A stretch of DNA of 14,610 bases from Baffinella frigidus (lineage: Eukaryota; Cryptophyceae; Cryptomonadales; Baffinellaceae): positions 83,361 to 97,970 of the forward strand of contig MU647458.1 of the NCBI GenBank assembly GCA_026770585.1. Direction: 5' to 3'. Position numbers and translations under genes: made by a program. The notes under the pieces are model-generated. The model had not been told where the DNA came from, searched no databases, and worked only from the letters and a program-made list of their open reading frames with translations. Below are positions 13,669 to 14,610 of the stretch, piece after piece. Position 1 is the stretch's first letter. Each line of letters opens with the position of its first letter.

Positions 13669-13793
13669 CCCCCCCGCATGATGTCTCTCGCGCCTCCAGA
13701 GCAGTTTCGCAGCTGCTCCCCCAATCTTGTTGAGAGTTGCAGGAGTTCCGGGCTGCGGAAGAGGCGTGCGAGGAGAGGTTCGAGGCGTTTGCT

Positions 13794-14019
13794 GTGAGGA
13801 CCGGGTCCGGGATGGGCCCGCCTCAGGGGGGAAAGGCTTATCCCGTAAGTGACCAGTAGGCTCATGCGCCCTACCGTAGGGCCCTAGGACCAGCCTAGGA
13901 CCTTAGGCCCCCAAATTTGGAGGCCTGGTCACTTAAGGGATTGGGATTTCCCCCGATATAGGACTCACCCTTGGAGCCATTTCCCCCTGAAGTGGGCCCA
14001 TCCCGGACCCGGTCCTCAC
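13794..14019. repeat. 41-bp inverted repeat enclosing a MITE
   Basis: 13794-13834 (GTGAGGACCGGGTCCGGGAT and on) is the near-perfect inverse of 13980-14019 (ending ATCCCGGACCCGGTCCTCAC). The loop contains the complete MITE at 13840-13941 and about 38 bp of other sequence. Confidence 0.9.
13840..13941. mobile_element. ATCCC/CTTAAG-family MITE, third copy
   Basis: ATCCCGTAAGTGACCAG at the left and CTGGTCACTTAAGGGAT at the right pair at 16 of 17 positions. It is inverted relative to the copies at 12302 and 13057, judged by the GGTAGGGCGTATGAGCC half. About 102 bp, non-coding. Confidence 0.9.
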
Positions 14020-14250
14020 ATCTGCCATGGGCCAGCTTGAGCGGGTGGGCGCGGAGTCGCGCGTCGAGGGTCTTGATGCTGGAGGGGTGCGGATCGTGCG
14101 GGTTGACTAAACGCGAGGTTTAGTCAACCCTCAGGTATGAAATTAAAAACAAGAGTGGCCGAAATAAGGTGGAGGTTGTTAAGTTCTGGGTTCTTGTCAC
14201 CCAGATATCCCTGTACAGGGGTTACTCGAGAATCAGGATCTGCTCTTTGT
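14020..14250. other. No recognisable gene; strong hairpin
   Basis: GC-rich unique-looking sequence with a 12-bp perfect stem at 14101-14112 and 14118-14129, and CCTGTACAGG at about 14210-14219. Nothing else is seen. Confidence 0.5.
14101..14129. repeat. Perfect hairpin, 12-bp stem
   Basis: GGTTGACTAAAC, loop GCGAG, then GTTTAGTCAACC. No adjacent T-run. Role unknown. Confidence 0.85.
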
Positions 14251-14343
14251 TTGATGTGATCCGAAAGGAAGCATGGCCTTTCTACAGAACAAGATCCGGT
14301 GCCCGCCTATGTTGGGAGCTCGGAGAACCTAAAGGACCTAAAA
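14251..14343 (+). repeat. GATCCGAAAGGAAGC dispersed repeat, copy 4
   Basis: Starts TTGATGTGATCCGAAAGGAA and ends AACCTAAAGGACCTAAAAAG. Very similar to 11597-11704 and the inverse of 1195-1303. Confidence 0.8.
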
Positions 14344-14481
14344 AGGCGCCTTTCGCATCGTCCCGCTCATCCCGCGCCAGTCCCGCCCTTTTGCCCCCCT
14401 TTTCGATCCCAGAAAGAAAGAAAAAAGGACCTCTGCATGTAGACTTGCACGCGGGGGGTCAGGCTCTGGTCGTAAGTACAT
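14344..14481. other. No recognisable gene
   Basis: GC-rich then A-rich (AGAAAGAAAGAAAAAAGG) sequence between the dispersed repeat and the last MITE. No coding evidence. Confidence 0.45.
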
Positions 14482-14610
14482 ACCCCTTAAGTGCCCATGC
14501 CGCCAAATTTGACGGCCAAGAGGTCCTAGGCAGGTCCTAGGGCCCTACGGTAGGGCGTATGAGCCTACTGGTCACTTAAGTGCCCATGCCGCCAAATTTG
14601 ACGGCCAAGA
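14482..14610. mobile_element. ATCCC/CTTAAG-family MITE, tandem copies sharing one end, cut by window end
   Basis: The first copy runs from CCCCTTAAGTGCCCATGCCG to CTACTGGTCACTTAAG (14580). A second copy begins at once with TGCCCATGCCGCCAAATTTG at 14581, so an 89-bp unit is in tandem and shares a single CTTAAG junction. The second copy runs off the window. Confidence 0.85.

Noticed and set aside
14101-14129. Rho-independent terminator
   Set aside because: The perfect hairpin lacks a T-run, and the DNA appears eukaryotic, where such terminators are not expected.

Overview
This is non-coding, repeat-dominated eukaryotic nuclear DNA. Degenerate Arabidopsis-type telomere heptamers (TTTAGGG on one strand, CCCTAAA on the other), many short inverted-repeat elements, microsatellites and the lack of any dense ORF layout point to a protist, most likely an alga. 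Conceptual translations of two dispersed repeats (motifs DVIRKEAWPFYRTSSG and RGTSLIRNRPPLGPY) resemble translations I recall from algal genome annotations, perhaps cryptophyte. That is unverified memory, not evidence. I see no rRNA, functional tRNA, CRISPR or prokaryotic operon.

Layout. 1-2160: a poly-G start, a degenerate TACAGGGG element, a small intact inverted-repeat transposon with a 5-bp target duplication (541-652), and two copies of the GATCCGAAAGGAAGC dispersed repeat. 2163-2465: a weak candidate coding segment. 2461-4650: foldback element, MITE (2984-3111), a short telomere-like patch, a diverged direct repeat 835 bp apart, and the first of a family of tiny palindromes (TACGAGCTCGTA / TACGAAGCTTCGTA). 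4656-6904 and 8944-11153: arms of a very large inverted repeat, close to 99% identical across its gene. Each arm holds the same 163-codon, GC3-rich ORF, a CA/TG microsatellite, a segment with Pol III A-box and B-box matches, and a telomere-like heptamer array. The 2-kb loop holds the inner parts of the two arrays and, between them, a 1.03-kb element (7504-8533). That element has compound terminal inverted repeats and three blocks of 43-45 bp hairpin-bearing tandem repeats. 11154-12560: GA/CT microsatellite, small tandem repeats, another dispersed repeat, another MITE, and a third heptamer array with variant-homogenised blocks. 12560-14610: no recognisable gene. It holds four insertions of a second MITE family (ATCCC...CTTAAG ends), one inside the loop of a 41-bp inverted repeat, plus a perfect 34-bp tandem duplication, a foldback element and strong hairpins.

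The only coding sequence I support with any weight is the duplicated 163-aa ORF. Its product is not recognised. The most notable signals are the giant gene-bearing palindrome with telomere-like arrays, the micro-palindrome insertions for which empty sites can be read in the same window, and the 1-kb compound element at the centre.
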